64,000 nucleotides of DNA, taken from Muribaculaceae bacterium (GTDB taxonomy: Bacteria > Bacteroidota > Bacteroidia > Bacteroidales > Muribaculaceae). Shown piece by piece: positions 52,595 to 62,584 of the stretch. The DNA is taken from assembly GCA_022510385.1 (NCBI GenBank), contig JAFLTQ010000009.1, positions 1-64,000 on the forward strand, read 5' to 3'. The number at the start of each line of letters is the position of its first letter. Positions within the stretch are counted from its first letter, which is position 1. The position numbers were made by a program, and so were the translations under genes. Under the pieces are notes generated by a model. That model was not told the DNA's origin. It made no database searches and saw only the letters and a list, made by a program, of their open reading frames with translations.

Positions 52595-52630
52595 AGGCCG
52601 GCGGCTCAATAGTCCCGGCCTATATTTTTT
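52595..52630 (+). terminator. intrinsic terminator of the tRNA-Glu/rpsT unit
   Basis: AGGCCGG (52595-52601) pairs with CCGGCCT (52615-52621), followed by ATATTTTTT. It lies 16 bases after the second tRNA. Confidence 0.85.
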
Positions 52631-52725
52631 CCATCAACCTTGATTTGGATAAAAGAAATTAGACCCAAAGAGATAAGGCCCAAAATTTAGATTAGACTAA
52701 CAGATTAGACAAAAAGAGATAATAA

Positions 52726-53259
52726 ATGAGCCAACATAAATTTTCCTTGTCATATCTCAATGAAGATGATCGTGCCTACGGTCTGGCAGGCATGATGGTA
52801 GCGCTCGCAAGCCTCGATGCCATCGACCGGGTGGCTACTGTTTCTATCGACACTGACGGCCCGATGGTGGAATTCTCTCATGCATACTATTTCGCAGGTA
52901 GCCCCTCTATCTCTCCGAAATCCACTTGGGATAATCTCGTATCTAATTTCCATCTGACCACTTCAATGGTGGTCGGGAATATTCTCGCTCGCTCTCTCGT
53001 CCGACTCAAGGAGGAGGCTCCCGAAGATATAATGAAAGAGGTCTATAATATTGTGGAAGAGGAAGGGATTGCCACTTGCGCCCTCGAAAGCGACGAAGTG
53101 GAAAATCTATATAACCATGCCCTCAGCCGCGCTATGAGACTCTTCAGAAATCCCCGCGTCCATCCGGCAATTGATGAATTCGCAAGAATAATTTCCCTCC
53201 GTCGTTCCCTCTCCGGACGCGAAGTCCTCGACGAGCTCCATCTACTACAACTCTTATGA
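52726..53259 (+). CDS. conserved-looking hypothetical protein upstream of lgt
   Basis: A 177-residue cytoplasmic protein, not recognised. The first half is compact alpha/beta (AYGLAGMMVALASLDAIDRV; VSIDTDGPMVEFSHAYYFA). The second half is helical (EDIMKEVYNIVEEEGIATCA; ISLRRSLSGREVLDELHLLQ). It overlaps the lgt start by four bases (ATGA at 53256-53259), so the two are translationally coupled. No function is proposed. Confidence 0.65.
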   Translation: MSQHKFSLSYLNEDDRAYGLAGMMVALASLDAIDRVATVSIDTDGPMVEFSHAYYFAGSPSISPKSTWDNLVSNFHLTTSMVVGNILARSLVRLKEEAPEDIMKEVYNIVEEEGIATCALESDEVENLYNHALSRAMRLFRNPRVHPAIDEFARIISLRRSLSGREVLDELHLLQLL

Positions 53260-54143
53260 CGATGCTCGATTTTATAAGCTGGAATCCAAGCCCTGAAATC
53301 TTTTCATTGGGAGCCTTCTCAGTAAGATGGTATGGCCTCGCTTTTGCCGTAGGATTCATTATTGGATATAACCTTGTGGCCCGGATGTTCAAGCATGAGG
53401 GAGCACCGGAAAAATGGCTCGGTATTCTTTTGGCTTATCTCGTGATCGCCACGGTTATAGGAGCACGTCTCGGCCATGTTTTCTTCTATGAATGGGATTA
53501 TTATTCCCAACATTTGTCGGAGATTCCTAAAGTATGGAACGGAGGGCTTGCTTCTCATGGGGGTACCATCGCCATCATCATATCCGTTTTCCTCTTCTCT
53601 TGGTTTGTCTCTAAGAAACCTGCGTCATGGACCTTCGATAAAATTGTGATAGCTATAGCACTTGTCGGCGGTTTGATTCGTCTCGGAAATCTTATGAACA
53701 GCGAGATCTATGGAGGCGAAACCGATCTCCCTTGGGGGTTCGTTTTTCTCAGAAACGGAGAAAATGTACCTAAACATCCAACTCAAATCTATGAGGCCGG
53801 ATGCTATTTTATCCTGTTCGCACTCTTGATGTGGATGTATTGGAAAAAGAATGCTCAAGAACGTCCCTATCTCATCACCGGTGTTTTCTTCATCGGAATT
53901 TTCCTGCCCCGATTCTTTATTGAATATATTAAAAATGTTCAGGTAAGTTGGGAGGTGCAGATGATTGAGAACTATGGCATCAATCAAGGTCAGCTACTTA
54001 GCATCCCATTCGTTCTGTTAGGATGTGGACTTGTGATCTGGGCTATGTTGCGTCCTAAAGAAAAATTCTCCTTCCCGAATAAATTTGCAGAAGAACTTGA
54101 GGCTGAGAAGCCCCACAAATATATTCGCAAATCCGATAAATAA
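53256..54143 (+). CDS. lgt: prolipoprotein diacylglyceryl transferase
   Basis: A 295-residue inner-membrane enzyme with about seven helices that transfers diacylglycerol to the lipobox cysteine of prolipoproteins. Family motifs are VRWYGLAFAVGFIIGY, the GGLASHGGTIAII loop, the Lgt signature GGLIRLGNLMNSEIYG and KHPTQIYEA (usually RHPxQLYE). It supplies the modification needed by SusD and the other lipoproteins of this window. A charged cytoplasmic tail ends HKYIRKSDK. Confidence 0.95.
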   Translation: MTMLDFISWNPSPEIFSLGAFSVRWYGLAFAVGFIIGYNLVARMFKHEGAPEKWLGILLAYLVIATVIGARLGHVFFYEWDYYSQHLSEIPKVWNGGLASHGGTIAIIISVFLFSWFVSKKPASWTFDKIVIAIALVGGLIRLGNLMNSEIYGGETDLPWGFVFLRNGENVPKHPTQIYEAGCYFILFALLMWMYWKKNAQERPYLITGVFFIGIFLPRFFIEYIKNVQVSWEVQMIENYGINQGQLLSIPFVLLGCGLVIWAMLRPKEKFSFPNKFAEELEAEKPHKYIRKSDK

Positions 54144-54263
54144 CCACTCTTAACTCCACGTGATTTATTACGGAGAAACCATAGGGGTTGTCCTCACGAA
54201 TATCAGAGATGTCTGACCGTTAAAAAATCTATTTCCCTCATAGTCTTAATAGAAAAAAAATTA

Positions 54264-55025
54264 ATGGTAGAAATTAATCCTGAAGAAAAAAAACGTATCA
54301 TTTTAGATATAATGATCGACATTGATGATTTCTGTAGGGCTCACAACTTACCCTATGTCATCTCTTCAGGCACTTTGTTGGGAGCTGTGAGGCACGGGGG
54401 ATTCATACCTTGGGATGATGATGCCGATATGTTTATGCTCAGAGAAGATTTCGACAGATTCATTTCCCTATATAAAAATAGGAAATACCATCTCCTTTAT
54501 AATGCTGACTCTGAGGAGGAATCCTTCAGATTAGGATTCGTTAAGGTTTGCGAACCTAATACCTACATGATAAGAGATAACAGTAAGTTTCGACATGGCG
54601 TTTATGTTGATATTTTTCCCCTTGACTATGTACCTGAGGATGAAAAAGAGCGGAATAATTATATGGGGAAACTTATCAGATATCAGCATGGGCTTAGACA
54701 CAGGCAAAAGAAAGATTTCCTCTCCGTTCTTACATCTTACTTCCATTCAGTTGATTGGTGGTGGGAAAAGGTTGACAAAACCATCCGATCCTCAAATTAT
54801 AATGACAGCAGATTGGTAGCGCATATAGTCGGCTCCCGAAATAAGAAGACCGTTTTTGACCGGAATTGGCTAAAAAACTTGAAAGAAATTGATTTTGAAG
54901 GCCGGAAATTTTTGACATTTGCCGACACTCATTCTTATCTTACCATGGTATATGGGGATTATATGACTCCTCCTCCCGAGAATCAAAGAAGAGGTCATGC
55001 AAGGGAAAAATTCTATAAGAAATAA
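54264..55025 (+). CDS. LicD-family phosphotransferase
   Basis: A 253-residue nucleotidyltransferase-fold protein. The LicD core reads YVISSGTLLGAVRHGGFIPW and DDDADMFMLREDFDRF, whose DDDAD aspartates bind metal. It ends with MVYGDYMTPPPENQ, the usual family close. LicD proteins attach phosphocholine or similar phospho-groups to surface glycans. It is next to a fucosyltransferase-like gene and near a Stealth phosphotransferase gene, pointing to a phosphorylated surface glycan. Confidence 0.88.
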   Translation: MVEINPEEKKRIILDIMIDIDDFCRAHNLPYVISSGTLLGAVRHGGFIPWDDDADMFMLREDFDRFISLYKNRKYHLLYNADSEEESFRLGFVKVCEPNTYMIRDNSKFRHGVYVDIFPLDYVPEDEKERNNYMGKLIRYQHGLRHRQKKDFLSVLTSYFHSVDWWWEKVDKTIRSSNYNDSRLVAHIVGSRNKKTVFDRNWLKNLKEIDFEGRKFLTFADTHSYLTMVYGDYMTPPPENQRRGHAREKFYKK

Positions 55026-55033
55026 AAACAAAT

Positions 55034-56008
55034 ATGGGGAGTTTCCTTAAAAAAATTTCAAAATTCAATAAATCTCTTCAACCCTTCACTCATAGAGTGA
55101 AAGAGAGATATTGGGCCCTTAAATATTTAAAATTTAAAAAGAGTGACAAAGGAGAAAAAATTGGCGTCATGAGAGTAGACGGTAGAGGTTATCATGGTGG
55201 CCTCACCGATAGATTTAAGGGTGCTGTTTCATGGTGGAACTATTGCCGGCAAAATAACGTTCAATTCAAATTATTTTATGTCTATCCCTTCCTACTTACT
55301 GACTATGTAGTGCCCAATGAATATGATTGGACGATTGATGAAAAGGAAATTCCCGACTCCATTTTCAACACAAGAATCTTTTATGGAAGAGGTGAAAATG
55401 GCAAACGGTTATCTAAATTTAAGACAAATAAGAATATTTGGTATTATGGGAATATAGATATTGGGAATACCCTTCACTATCCTCCCTATTCCGACGATTG
55501 GGGTGCTTCATTTAGAAAATTATTCAAACCTTCCCCATTGTTGGAAAATGCTTTATCTTTTCACAGGAATGCAATTGGCGGGAAGTTTGTGGCCGCAGTA
55601 TTTAGATTTCAGAATCTTCTCGGAGACTTTAACGAAGGAAAATTCTATAGAAAAATCAAGAATAAGGAAGAGGTACAAAAACTTATTCAACGCAATCTTT
55701 CGGAATTGGAAAGGATCCGGTCAAAACATCCGGACCTGAAGATTCTGGTAACTTCAGACAGTTTTACATTTTTGGAGGAAGCAGAGAAGAAAGATTATGT
55801 GAGGGTGGTAAAAGAGAAAATTTCACATATGGAATTCTCCAAAACTGATGTCAATCACACCCAACTTAAATCTTTCTTAGACTTTTTTATGATTGGAGAA
55901 GCTGTGAAAGTTTACTCAATCGTAATTGGTGACATGTATAAAAGCGATTTCCCGGTGTATGCGGCAAAGGCCGGCGGAGTGCCTTTCGAACGAATAGAGA
56001 GACCCTGA
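55034..56008 (+). CDS. fucosyltransferase-like glycosyltransferase
   Basis: A 324-residue cytoplasmic protein. Near residue 50, VDGRGYHGGLTDRFKGAVSW resembles the HGGLxDRLKG-type nucleotide-sugar motif of bacterial alpha-fucosyltransferase-like (O-FucT/NodZ fold) proteins. Later come LKILVTSDSFTFLEEAE and a C-terminal FLDFFMIGEAVKVYS, matching the SD-F and 'D...I..AD' sites of that fold. The donor sugar cannot be told. Eight bases separate it from licD, so both are one operon. The call rests on motif resemblance and is moderate. Confidence 0.6.
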   Translation: MGSFLKKISKFNKSLQPFTHRVKERYWALKYLKFKKSDKGEKIGVMRVDGRGYHGGLTDRFKGAVSWWNYCRQNNVQFKLFYVYPFLLTDYVVPNEYDWTIDEKEIPDSIFNTRIFYGRGENGKRLSKFKTNKNIWYYGNIDIGNTLHYPPYSDDWGASFRKLFKPSPLLENALSFHRNAIGGKFVAAVFRFQNLLGDFNEGKFYRKIKNKEEVQKLIQRNLSELERIRSKHPDLKILVTSDSFTFLEEAEKKDYVRVVKEKISHMEFSKTDVNHTQLKSFLDFFMIGEAVKVYSIVIGDMYKSDFPVYAAKAGGVPFERIERP

Positions 56009-56022
56009 TTATTAATCTCTCT

Positions 56023-57027
56023 CTATTTCTCAAATGATGATTTGTCCGGTAGAATATGTTCGAAAGAAGAGCTGATCCTCTCCATTAACTGCTCATAGTT
56101 TTTTATATTCTTATTGTCATTGATACAGACTAAAGAATACTCCTGATTCCGTATCGCCCTCACAGCCTGGTTCGGCTTCACCATAAGGGGAAACATTTTT
56201 GTGTCTTTATAGGTATTATATGGTATAAAATTCCCTTCGCAGATCTGCCATGTGCGGAACAGTTCATGAGTGTAGTCGCTCTTATCCCTGAATCGATTTG
56301 CTGAGGTTTGGGTCAATTCATCAAAAGCAAATTCCCATGCATTTTCAAAAGATTTCTTCAGATATGGCTGTGCATTATGATGCACCCTGAGGGTTATAAA
56401 CTTTTCGAAAGGCTGCATGAGTTTATTTGTAATCTCTTTGCCCCCATATTCTTTGGTGATCCATTTATCCTTGTCTCTGCTTAAAATTTCTTTCTTATTG
56501 AAATGCCGGTTTATTATCCTGATATTATTTTTGAGCATTACGTAATATGGAGACCATGACGGATTATATTGGAACACTGCAATGTCACAAGGGAGGCCAT
56601 CTTGAAAAAATCGTTCCGGAGTAATCGGGCGAATAATAAAAAAGTCGTCATTGAAATACACGAAATGATCGGAAAGCCCCGGAATTCTATGGATATATCT
56701 TTCTATCACTCCGGAATTAAAGGTGGGCAGAAATTGTTCCGGTATTATATCTTTATGGTCTACAAGATTTAATTTTGGATTATTTGTATTAAGCCATTCC
56801 GGTTTCTGACCGCAGGTCACAAAATGGATTTTATTAACCCAAGGAGCAAATTTCTCCACACCACGAAACCAATATTTAAGTAATCCGTAATCACGGAATC
56901 TTTCCATCCCGGTATTATATTTGTCAGTCTTCTCCTTCCCCGACCATCGGGAGAAGTCTGCCTGCCATTGAGGGTCGTTCATATCAACCCACACCACAAC
57001 AAAATCTATTGGGAAATCAGTGTTCAT
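56023..57027 (-). CDS. Stealth-family sugar-phosphate transferase
   Basis: A 334-residue protein with the conserved Stealth regions in order: CR1 IDFVVVWVDMNDPQWQ at residue 6, CR2 from YGLLKYWFRGVEKFAPWVNK to DHFVYFNDDFFIIRPI, then CR3 and CR4 with HNAQPYLKK near residue 220. Stealth proteins move hexose-1-phosphates to make phosphodiester-linked capsule or glycan polymers. It overlaps the upstream GT4 gene by four bases and converges with the fucosyltransferase-like gene. Confidence 0.9.
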   Translation of the reverse strand: MNTDFPIDFVVVWVDMNDPQWQADFSRWSGKEKTDKYNTGMERFRDYGLLKYWFRGVEKFAPWVNKIHFVTCGQKPEWLNTNNPKLNLVDHKDIIPEQFLPTFNSGVIERYIHRIPGLSDHFVYFNDDFFIIRPITPERFFQDGLPCDIAVFQYNPSWSPYYVMLKNNIRIINRHFNKKEILSRDKDKWITKEYGGKEITNKLMQPFEKFITLRVHHNAQPYLKKSFENAWEFAFDELTQTSANRFRDKSDYTHELFRTWQICEGNFIPYNTYKDTKMFPLMVKPNQAVRAIRNQEYSLVCINDNKNIKNYEQLMERISSSFEHILPDKSSFEK

Positions 57028-58214
57028 AAATTTTCTAATAATTCAAGCCATTTATCCCCTATTCTTTTCGAGGAGAAATTTTCTGTGGTTAAAGAAGCAT
57101 TCTTCCCCAACTCTTCCCTTCTTTCCTTATCTCTCATCAGGGATTTTAATTTTTCTGCAAATCCTTCGATATCTCCAAAAGGTGAGACTGTTATCCCATT
57201 GATATCATTAGCCACAACATCCTTTAGCGAAGCATATGAATCATAAGCGATGGGGACACATGAATAGGCCAACGCCTCTAAAATAGTGAGTGGAAGTCCT
57301 TCATATTCAGACGTCATCAATAAGATTGGCGACTTACCTAAAAATTCATCACGGTCACCCCACCCATGAAAAGTGATATTCTTAAGTTGCAATAATTTTG
57401 CCACTCGTTTCTCCAAAGCAATGTCATGACCTGTTCCAACAATATCGAGATGCCAGTCTTGTAAATCCGGTTCCTCCTCTATTATCTTCCATATTCGTAA
57501 CGCAAGGGATACCCGTTTCTGGATTTCATCCATGCGACTCATTATCAATACTCGCTTCTGCTTTTTAGGTAGAAAATCTCTATGCTCCGAAGGCAACTCA
57601 AAGATATTAGGGATGGCTATAAATTTGTCTCCATTTACTTCCAATCCTGCTACCTCTTTGTAACCATCTATATATCCCTCTGATAATAGCACAACTTTAT
57701 TGCTCGACTCATATACGGATTTATATATTTTACCCCAATTTCTGTTGCGATGTAACTTTATCAATGGATAAATTGAGGCTCTAAGCCAATAAAGGGGATT
57801 ATAAGGATTTAATTTAAGCAGATGGAAGCCTGATTTATAGGTCGGTTTTTTCATCTCACTCCCCGGGGCAAAATGCTGCATAAACACAACCTTCACTTCG
57901 CGTCCGGACCGTTTGATTGCCTCTATGATATATTTATGCCTATAAAACCGGGTCATATTAACAATTACATCTATCTTTTCATCCCTGATAAATGATGCCA
58001 ATTGTTTGACGAATACAGAATTTGATTTCCCAAGCTTGATAACCTTCTTATATATGGATTTTTCTTTTCCGTCGCCCATGCTTCTAAAAGCATCATACAC
58101 TTCCCATCGCCCCGACTCTTTTAAAGCTTTGGCAAGCCTATATGTGGCAGATTCCAAACCGCCATGCACTTTTTCGCCACAGAAACTTTCTGAATAAAAC
58201 AATATTCTTTTCAT
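57024..58214 (-). CDS. GT4-family glycosyltransferase
   Basis: A 396-residue GT-B glycosyltransferase: N-terminal GRVHGGLE-like acceptor loop (GEKVHGGLESATYRLAKALK) and a C-terminal donor domain with VLIMSRMDEIQKRVSLALRI. It also has the EGLPLTILEALAYSCVPIAY segment whose E-x7-E motif holds the nucleotide sugar. It probably adds a hexose to a surface glycan. It is translationally coupled with Stealth (ATGA overlap). Confidence 0.88.
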   Translation of the reverse strand: MKRILFYSESFCGEKVHGGLESATYRLAKALKESGRWEVYDAFRSMGDGKEKSIYKKVIKLGKSNSVFVKQLASFIRDEKIDVIVNMTRFYRHKYIIEAIKRSGREVKVVFMQHFAPGSEMKKPTYKSGFHLLKLNPYNPLYWLRASIYPLIKLHRNRNWGKIYKSVYESSNKVVLLSEGYIDGYKEVAGLEVNGDKFIAIPNIFELPSEHRDFLPKKQKRVLIMSRMDEIQKRVSLALRIWKIIEEEPDLQDWHLDIVGTGHDIALEKRVAKLLQLKNITFHGWGDRDEFLGKSPILLMTSEYEGLPLTILEALAYSCVPIAYDSYASLKDVVANDINGITVSPFGDIEGFAEKLKSLMRDKERREELGKNASLTTENFSSKRIGDKWLELLENL

Positions 58215-58427
58215 CGACCGGGTATATCGTCTGCTGTTTGTTGGTAAGAGAGTCTGAGCCTTCTCTTCCGAAATTAAAACTCTCCTTTCATAACCATCCT
58301 CAAAATGTAATTATGATTACAAATTAATAGAAATTATGCCAATTTTTTAATTATTTTGTAGATTATTTTCAAATCGGATAGGATAACCATATAAGTTTAT
58401 CTTTATTTTGATTACAAAATCTGATAT

Positions 58428-59276
58428 ATGAATGAAAAAATCTTGTTAGGTTGTTTAAAAGGTCTCGCAAGGCTTCCTTTAGGTATTCTGTATCTTTTTT
58501 CAGATCTTGCTTCCTTTATCTTATATCATATAGTCAAATATAGAAGAAAGATGGTATGGAAGAACTTGACTGCCTCTTTCCCGCTGAAATCTGAAAAGGA
58601 ACTTAAACATATTGAAAAGGAATTTTATGGCTATCTTGGGGATCAGATAGTTGAAACCCTTAAACTTCTCCATATTTCCGACCTTCAACTTAAACGGAGA
58701 GTTAAGGTTATTAATTACAATGGTGTCAACGAGGTCTTAGAGGAAGGGAAGAATGTTGTGCTCTTGATGGGACATTATGGCAATTGGGAATGGGTGCAGG
58801 AAATAAGCCGCTATTTCCTTCCACATACTTTCATGGCTTCTATCTACCATCCCTTATCCAACAAGATATGGGAGAATATTTTCATTAAGATGCGTAGTCG
58901 GTGGGGAGCTCATATTGTTCCGATGAAAAAGGCGACACGAGTCTTATTGAATCGGGATAACCAGCCATGGGTTTGCGGATTTATTGCCGATGCCTACACT
59001 TGGAGAAAACATGAGGATAACTGCATTGATTTCCTGAATCATAAAACCTGGTTTATCTACGGTCCCGAAGAAATCGGAAGAAAAACCGGCGCTGAATACT
59101 TCTATTTGGAAATGCGGAAATTAAAACGCGGATATTATGAAATTGAGTTCCATCCTCTCCATCCGCAAGATATGAGCCTCCCGTTCCCATTCACGCGCCT
59201 CTTCTGGAAAAAGTTTGAAAAAACAATTGAAGAAGCCCCGGCTTATTGGCTATGGAGCCACAACAGATGGAAATAA
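58428..59276 (+). CDS. LpxL/HtrB-type lipid A acyltransferase
   Basis: A 282-residue inner-membrane lysophospholipid acyltransferase-fold protein. It has an N-terminal hydrophobic helix (ILYLFSDLASFILYHIV) and the catalytic HxxxxE-type motif in LLMGHYGNWEWVQE. Later KKATRVLLNRDNQPWVCGFI and the C-terminal PAYWLWSHNRWK match the lipid A late acyltransferase family. Bacteroidales carry penta-acylated lipid A and usually have one or two such genes. Upstream 58215-58427 divides it from the divergent GT4 gene. Confidence 0.9.
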   Translation: MNEKILLGCLKGLARLPLGILYLFSDLASFILYHIVKYRRKMVWKNLTASFPLKSEKELKHIEKEFYGYLGDQIVETLKLLHISDLQLKRRVKVINYNGVNEVLEEGKNVVLLMGHYGNWEWVQEISRYFLPHTFMASIYHPLSNKIWENIFIKMRSRWGAHIVPMKKATRVLLNRDNQPWVCGFIADAYTWRKHEDNCIDFLNHKTWFIYGPEEIGRKTGAEYFYLEMRKLKRGYYEIEFHPLHPQDMSLPFPFTRLFWKKFEKTIEEAPAYWLWSHNRWK

Positions 59277-59364
59277 TCTGTAGGTTTTACAATTAAATAA
59301 TATCTTTTGTGCCGGTTATTTATCTCTCCATCCGAAATAGGGATTTGTAAGCACCCGAATGCTT

Positions 59365-59396
59365 TTTGTCACAACGTTCCTTTTTTATTAATTTTG
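59365..59396 (+). promoter_or_regulatory. consensus promoter of metG
   Basis: TTTG at 59365-59368, exactly 20 bases, then TAATTTTG at 59389-59396, 37 bases before the metG start codon. Both boxes match the Bacteroidetes consensus. Confidence 0.8.
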
Positions 59397-59433
59397 CATT
59401 AATTCAGGTTTTTGTTGATTAGAAATAATAATT

Positions 59434-61461
59434 ATGTATAAAAGAACTCTCATAACATCCGCTCTCCCTTATGCCAACGGCCCGGTGCATATCGGTCACC
59501 TTGCCGGCGTATATGTCCCGGCTGATATCTATGCCCGTTATCTTCGCTTAAAAGGGGAAGAGGTGATGTTTATCGGGGGCAGTGATGAACATGGAGTCCC
59601 TATCACTATCAAAGCTCGTAATGAGGGAGTGACTCCTCAGGATATCGTTGACCGTTATCATAAAATTATTAAAGATTCCTTTGAAGAGTTGGGAATCTCT
59701 TTCGACATCTATGGTCGCACCACCTCCAAGACTCATCATAAAACAGCTTCTGATTTTTTCCGCACCCTCTACGATAAAGGTGAATTCATCGAAAAAACTT
59801 CAGAGCAACTCTATGATGAGGAAGCAGGTGAATTTTTGGCCGACAGATATGTAGTGGGAACATGCCCTCATTGTGGCAAAGATGGTGCTTATGGTGATCA
59901 ATGCGAGGCTTGCGGCACCTCCCTCAGCCCTTCGGATCTTATAAATCCCAAGTCAAAACTTTCCGGCAGCACTCCTGTGCTTAAAGAGACTTCCCACTGG
60001 TATCTACCTCTTGACAAATGGGAACCCAAACTCAGAGAATGGATTCTTGAAAATCATAAAGAATGGAGACCAAACGTATATGGTCAATGCAAGTCGTGGC
60101 TCGATCTCGGACTTCAGCCTCGTGCCGTTAGCCGCGACCTCAAATGGGGTATCCCCGTACCCGTAGAAGGCGCTGAAGGAAAGGTGCTTTACGTTTGGTT
60201 TGACGCGCCCATAGGCTATATTTCAAACACTATCGACGCAACCCCGGATTGGGAGAAATGGTGGAAAGATCCGGAATCACGCATGATTCATTTCATCGGC
60301 AAAGACAATATTGTTTTCCATTGCATTGTCTTCCCTTCAATGCTTATGGCCCACGGCGGCTATAACCTCCCTGACAATGTCCCCGCCAATGAATTCCTGA
60401 ATCTTGAAGATGATAAGATTTCCACTTCTCGTAATTGGGCCGTATGGTTGCATGAATACCTCCGCGAACTCCCGGGTAAACAGGATGTATTGAGATATGT
60501 TCTGACAGCCAATGCTCCCGAAACAAAAGATAATAATTTCACCTGGAAAGATTTCCAGGCTCGTAATAATAATGAACTTGTGGCCATTCTCGGTAATTTC
60601 ATAAACCGGGCTACAGTCCTTATTCATAAATATTATGGAGGAATGATTCCGGCAGCCGGTGATCTCTCTGAATCCGACAAGTCTATGATGGAGGAAGTCA
60701 GGGAAAGCATCCGCAGTCTCAGCAATAACCTCGATAATTTCAAGTTCCGCGAAGGTCTTAAGGATGCCATGAATGTGGCCCGTATCGGTAATAAATACCT
60801 CGCCGACAATGAGCCATGGAAACTAATTAAGACTGATCCGGTACGCACCGCTACAATTTTAAATCTATCTATCCAGATCTGTGCTAACTTAGCTGTTATC
60901 TTCGAGCCTTTCATGCCTTTCATGGCTGCCCGACTTGCAGAACAACTCCGCCTTAAAGAACTGAAATGGGATATGGCAGGCAGTTTCGACCTCGTGGCGG
61001 ATGGTATCGAAATCGGTTCCCCGGAACTCCTCTTTGAAAAAATTGATGACAGTGTCGTGGAATTCCAAATCAACAAACTCGAAGATGCAAAGAAGAAGAA
61101 TATTCTCGACGAATGGAAGCCCGCTCAGGTGAAAGAGACCGTAGAATTCCCCACTTTTGAAAAGATGGATATTCGCGTGGGTAAAGTGCTTGAATGTGAG
61201 AGAATACCAAAGGCTGATAAGCTTTTGAAATTCAAAATAGATGATGGCATGGGTGGACGCACTATTGTCAGCGGTATTGCAAAATTCTATAACCCTGAAG
61301 AATTAGTGGGTAAAGAAGTCTGCTTCATTGCAAATTTTGCTCCTCGCAAACTGAAAGGAGTTGAATCTCAGGGAATGATTCTCAGTGCTGAAGATGCCGA
61401 CGGACGTCTGGTGGTGATTTCACCCTCCGGCCCGGTGAAACCCGGGTCCTCAGTCGGCTAA
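59434..61461 (+). CDS. metG: methionyl-tRNA synthetase
   Basis: A 675-residue class I synthetase charging tRNA-Met. The HIGH motif is H19-I-G-H22 in [11 protein letters not shown], the zinc knuckle is [18 protein letters not shown], and the KMSKS equivalent is KISTS (328-332). The C-terminal EMAP/Trbp111-like tRNA-binding domain starts [17 protein letters not shown] and includes [13 protein letters not shown]. Length is normal for the dimeric form. The stop TAA shares its last base with an ATG of the next reading frame (TAATG at 61459-61463). Confidence 0.97.
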   Translation: MYKRTLITSALPYANGPVHIGHLAGVYVPADIYARYLRLKGEEVMFIGGSDEHGVPITIKARNEGVTPQDIVDRYHKIIKDSFEELGISFDIYGRTTSKTHHKTASDFFRTLYDKGEFIEKTSEQLYDEEAGEFLADRYVVGTCPHCGKDGAYGDQCEACGTSLSPSDLINPKSKLSGSTPVLKETSHWYLPLDKWEPKLREWILENHKEWRPNVYGQCKSWLDLGLQPRAVSRDLKWGIPVPVEGAEGKVLYVWFDAPIGYISNTIDATPDWEKWWKDPESRMIHFIGKDNIVFHCIVFPSMLMAHGGYNLPDNVPANEFLNLEDDKISTSRNWAVWLHEYLRELPGKQDVLRYVLTANAPETKDNNFTWKDFQARNNNELVAILGNFINRATVLIHKYYGGMIPAAGDLSESDKSMMEEVRESIRSLSNNLDNFKFREGLKDAMNVARIGNKYLADNEPWKLIKTDPVRTATILNLSIQICANLAVIFEPFMPFMAARLAEQLRLKELKWDMAGSFDLVADGIEIGSPELLFEKIDDSVVEFQINKLEDAKKKNILDEWKPAQVKETVEFPTFEKMDIRVGKVLECERIPKADKLLKFKIDDGMGGRTIVSGIAKFYNPEELVGKEVCFIANFAPRKLKGVESQGMILSAEDADGRLVVISPSGPVKPGSSVG

Positions 61462-61478
61462 TGAATCCATCCCCCAAA

Positions 61479-61534
61479 AACTCACAACTCAAAACTCACA
61501 ACTCAAAACTCAAAACTCACAACTCAAAACTCAC
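61479..61534 (+). repeat. eight tandem copies of a 7-bp unit (AACTCAC/AACTCAA)
   Basis: Uninterrupted array of AACTCAM: C, A, C, A, A, C, A, C as the seventh base of successive units. It ends one base before the ATG at 61536. Because seven is not a multiple of three, gain or loss of a unit would change the frame between the ATG at 61461, which abuts the metG stop, and the M28 gene. Confidence 0.9.
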
Positions 61535-61535
61535 G

Positions 61536-62558
61536 ATGCCCCGTTTCCTTGATTCCCTGATATTTATATTGACAGCGGTAGCCTTAACTTCAGGTTGCAG
61601 CTCTCCGGGGAATGCTGCCAAAGAGACCTTGGGCCAATGGGCGGAGGCTGAATCGCCGGCTCCCGGAGATGTCGCAAACTCATCTCCCTTGGGAGATTTT
61701 AATGCCGATTCAGCATATAATTATCTTGCAAGGCAAGTGGCGTTCGGCCCACGCGTTCCTAACTCTGATGAACATAAACTCACAGGCGACTGGCTCGTCG
61801 CAGAGCTTAATCGCCACGGTGGTCAGGTCTCCCAACAAAAGGCAATCTTAAAGGCTTTCGACGGAACTAATCTGAACGCAAGAAATATCTTCGCTCGGTT
61901 CCCTTCTAAGAATCCCGAAAAAGGGAAAGAAGCCCCGATTCTGTTGCTCGCTCATTGGGATTCCAGACCCTGGGCTGATAAGGATCCCGACCCCGACAAA
62001 CGTAATCTACCTGTAGATGGAGCTAACGACGGAGCAAGCGGGGTTGCCATTCTCCTCGAAATTGCCCGCCAGCTTTCTCTAAATCCGGTGGATAAAAATA
62101 TAGACATTCTCTTTGTCGATGCTGAAGACTGGGGAGAGGATGGTGACGAAGACTCTTGGGCTCTCGGCACTAAATATTTCGTGGAAAATCCTCCAATAAA
62201 AGGGTATTCTCCTTATGCAGCCATTCTGCTTGATATGGTGGGCGGCCAAGGGGCTACTTTTTGTCGGGAATACTTCTCGGAACGTTCCGCCCCACATCTC
62301 GCTGAAGCTATCTGGCAAACTGCCTCCAAACTCGGTTATGGATCTTTCTTCCTTAACCGTATGGGAGGTGCTATCCTCGACGATCATGTGCAGCTAATCA
62401 AAGCCGGAATTCCGGCAATTGATATCATCGAATACCATTCTAACGATGACACCGGCTTCAATGACCGTTGGCATACCACTTCCGATAACCTTGAAGGAAT
62501 ATCTAAAGAAACTCTACAAGCAGTTGGTTCAACTCTTCTAAATTTCCTCCGAAATTAA
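61536..62558 (+). CDS. M28-family lipoprotein, glutaminyl cyclase/aminopeptidase-like
   Basis: A 340-residue zinc hydrolase-fold lipoprotein. The ATG at 61536 gives a good lipoprotein signal (MPRFLDSLIFILTAVALTSG before the lipobox Cys). The ATG at 61461 would prepend repeat-encoded KNSQLKTHNSKLKTHNSKL-type sequence. Metal and catalytic motifs are LLAHWDSRPWADKDPD, VDGANDGASGVAILLE, LFVDAEDWGEDGDED and a C-terminal YHSNDDTGFNDRWHTTSDN. The layout fits bacterial type II glutaminyl-peptide cyclotransferases of Bacteroidetes, which make N-terminal pyroglutamate on exported proteins after signal peptidase cleavage; an aminopeptidase is the alternative. It converges with the GT2 gene. Confidence 0.85.
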   Translation: MPRFLDSLIFILTAVALTSGCSSPGNAAKETLGQWAEAESPAPGDVANSSPLGDFNADSAYNYLARQVAFGPRVPNSDEHKLTGDWLVAELNRHGGQVSQQKAILKAFDGTNLNARNIFARFPSKNPEKGKEAPILLLAHWDSRPWADKDPDPDKRNLPVDGANDGASGVAILLEIARQLSLNPVDKNIDILFVDAEDWGEDGDEDSWALGTKYFVENPPIKGYSPYAAILLDMVGGQGATFCREYFSERSAPHLAEAIWQTASKLGYGSFFLNRMGGAILDDHVQLIKAGIPAIDIIEYHSNDDTGFNDRWHTTSDNLEGISKETLQAVGSTLLNFLRN

Positions 62559-62584
62559 CATAGTAGAACCAATCTTACTCTCTT

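Noticed and set aside
52417..52662. An 81-codon open frame across the second tRNA-Glu
   Set aside because: It covers the tRNA and its terminator and shows no protein features.
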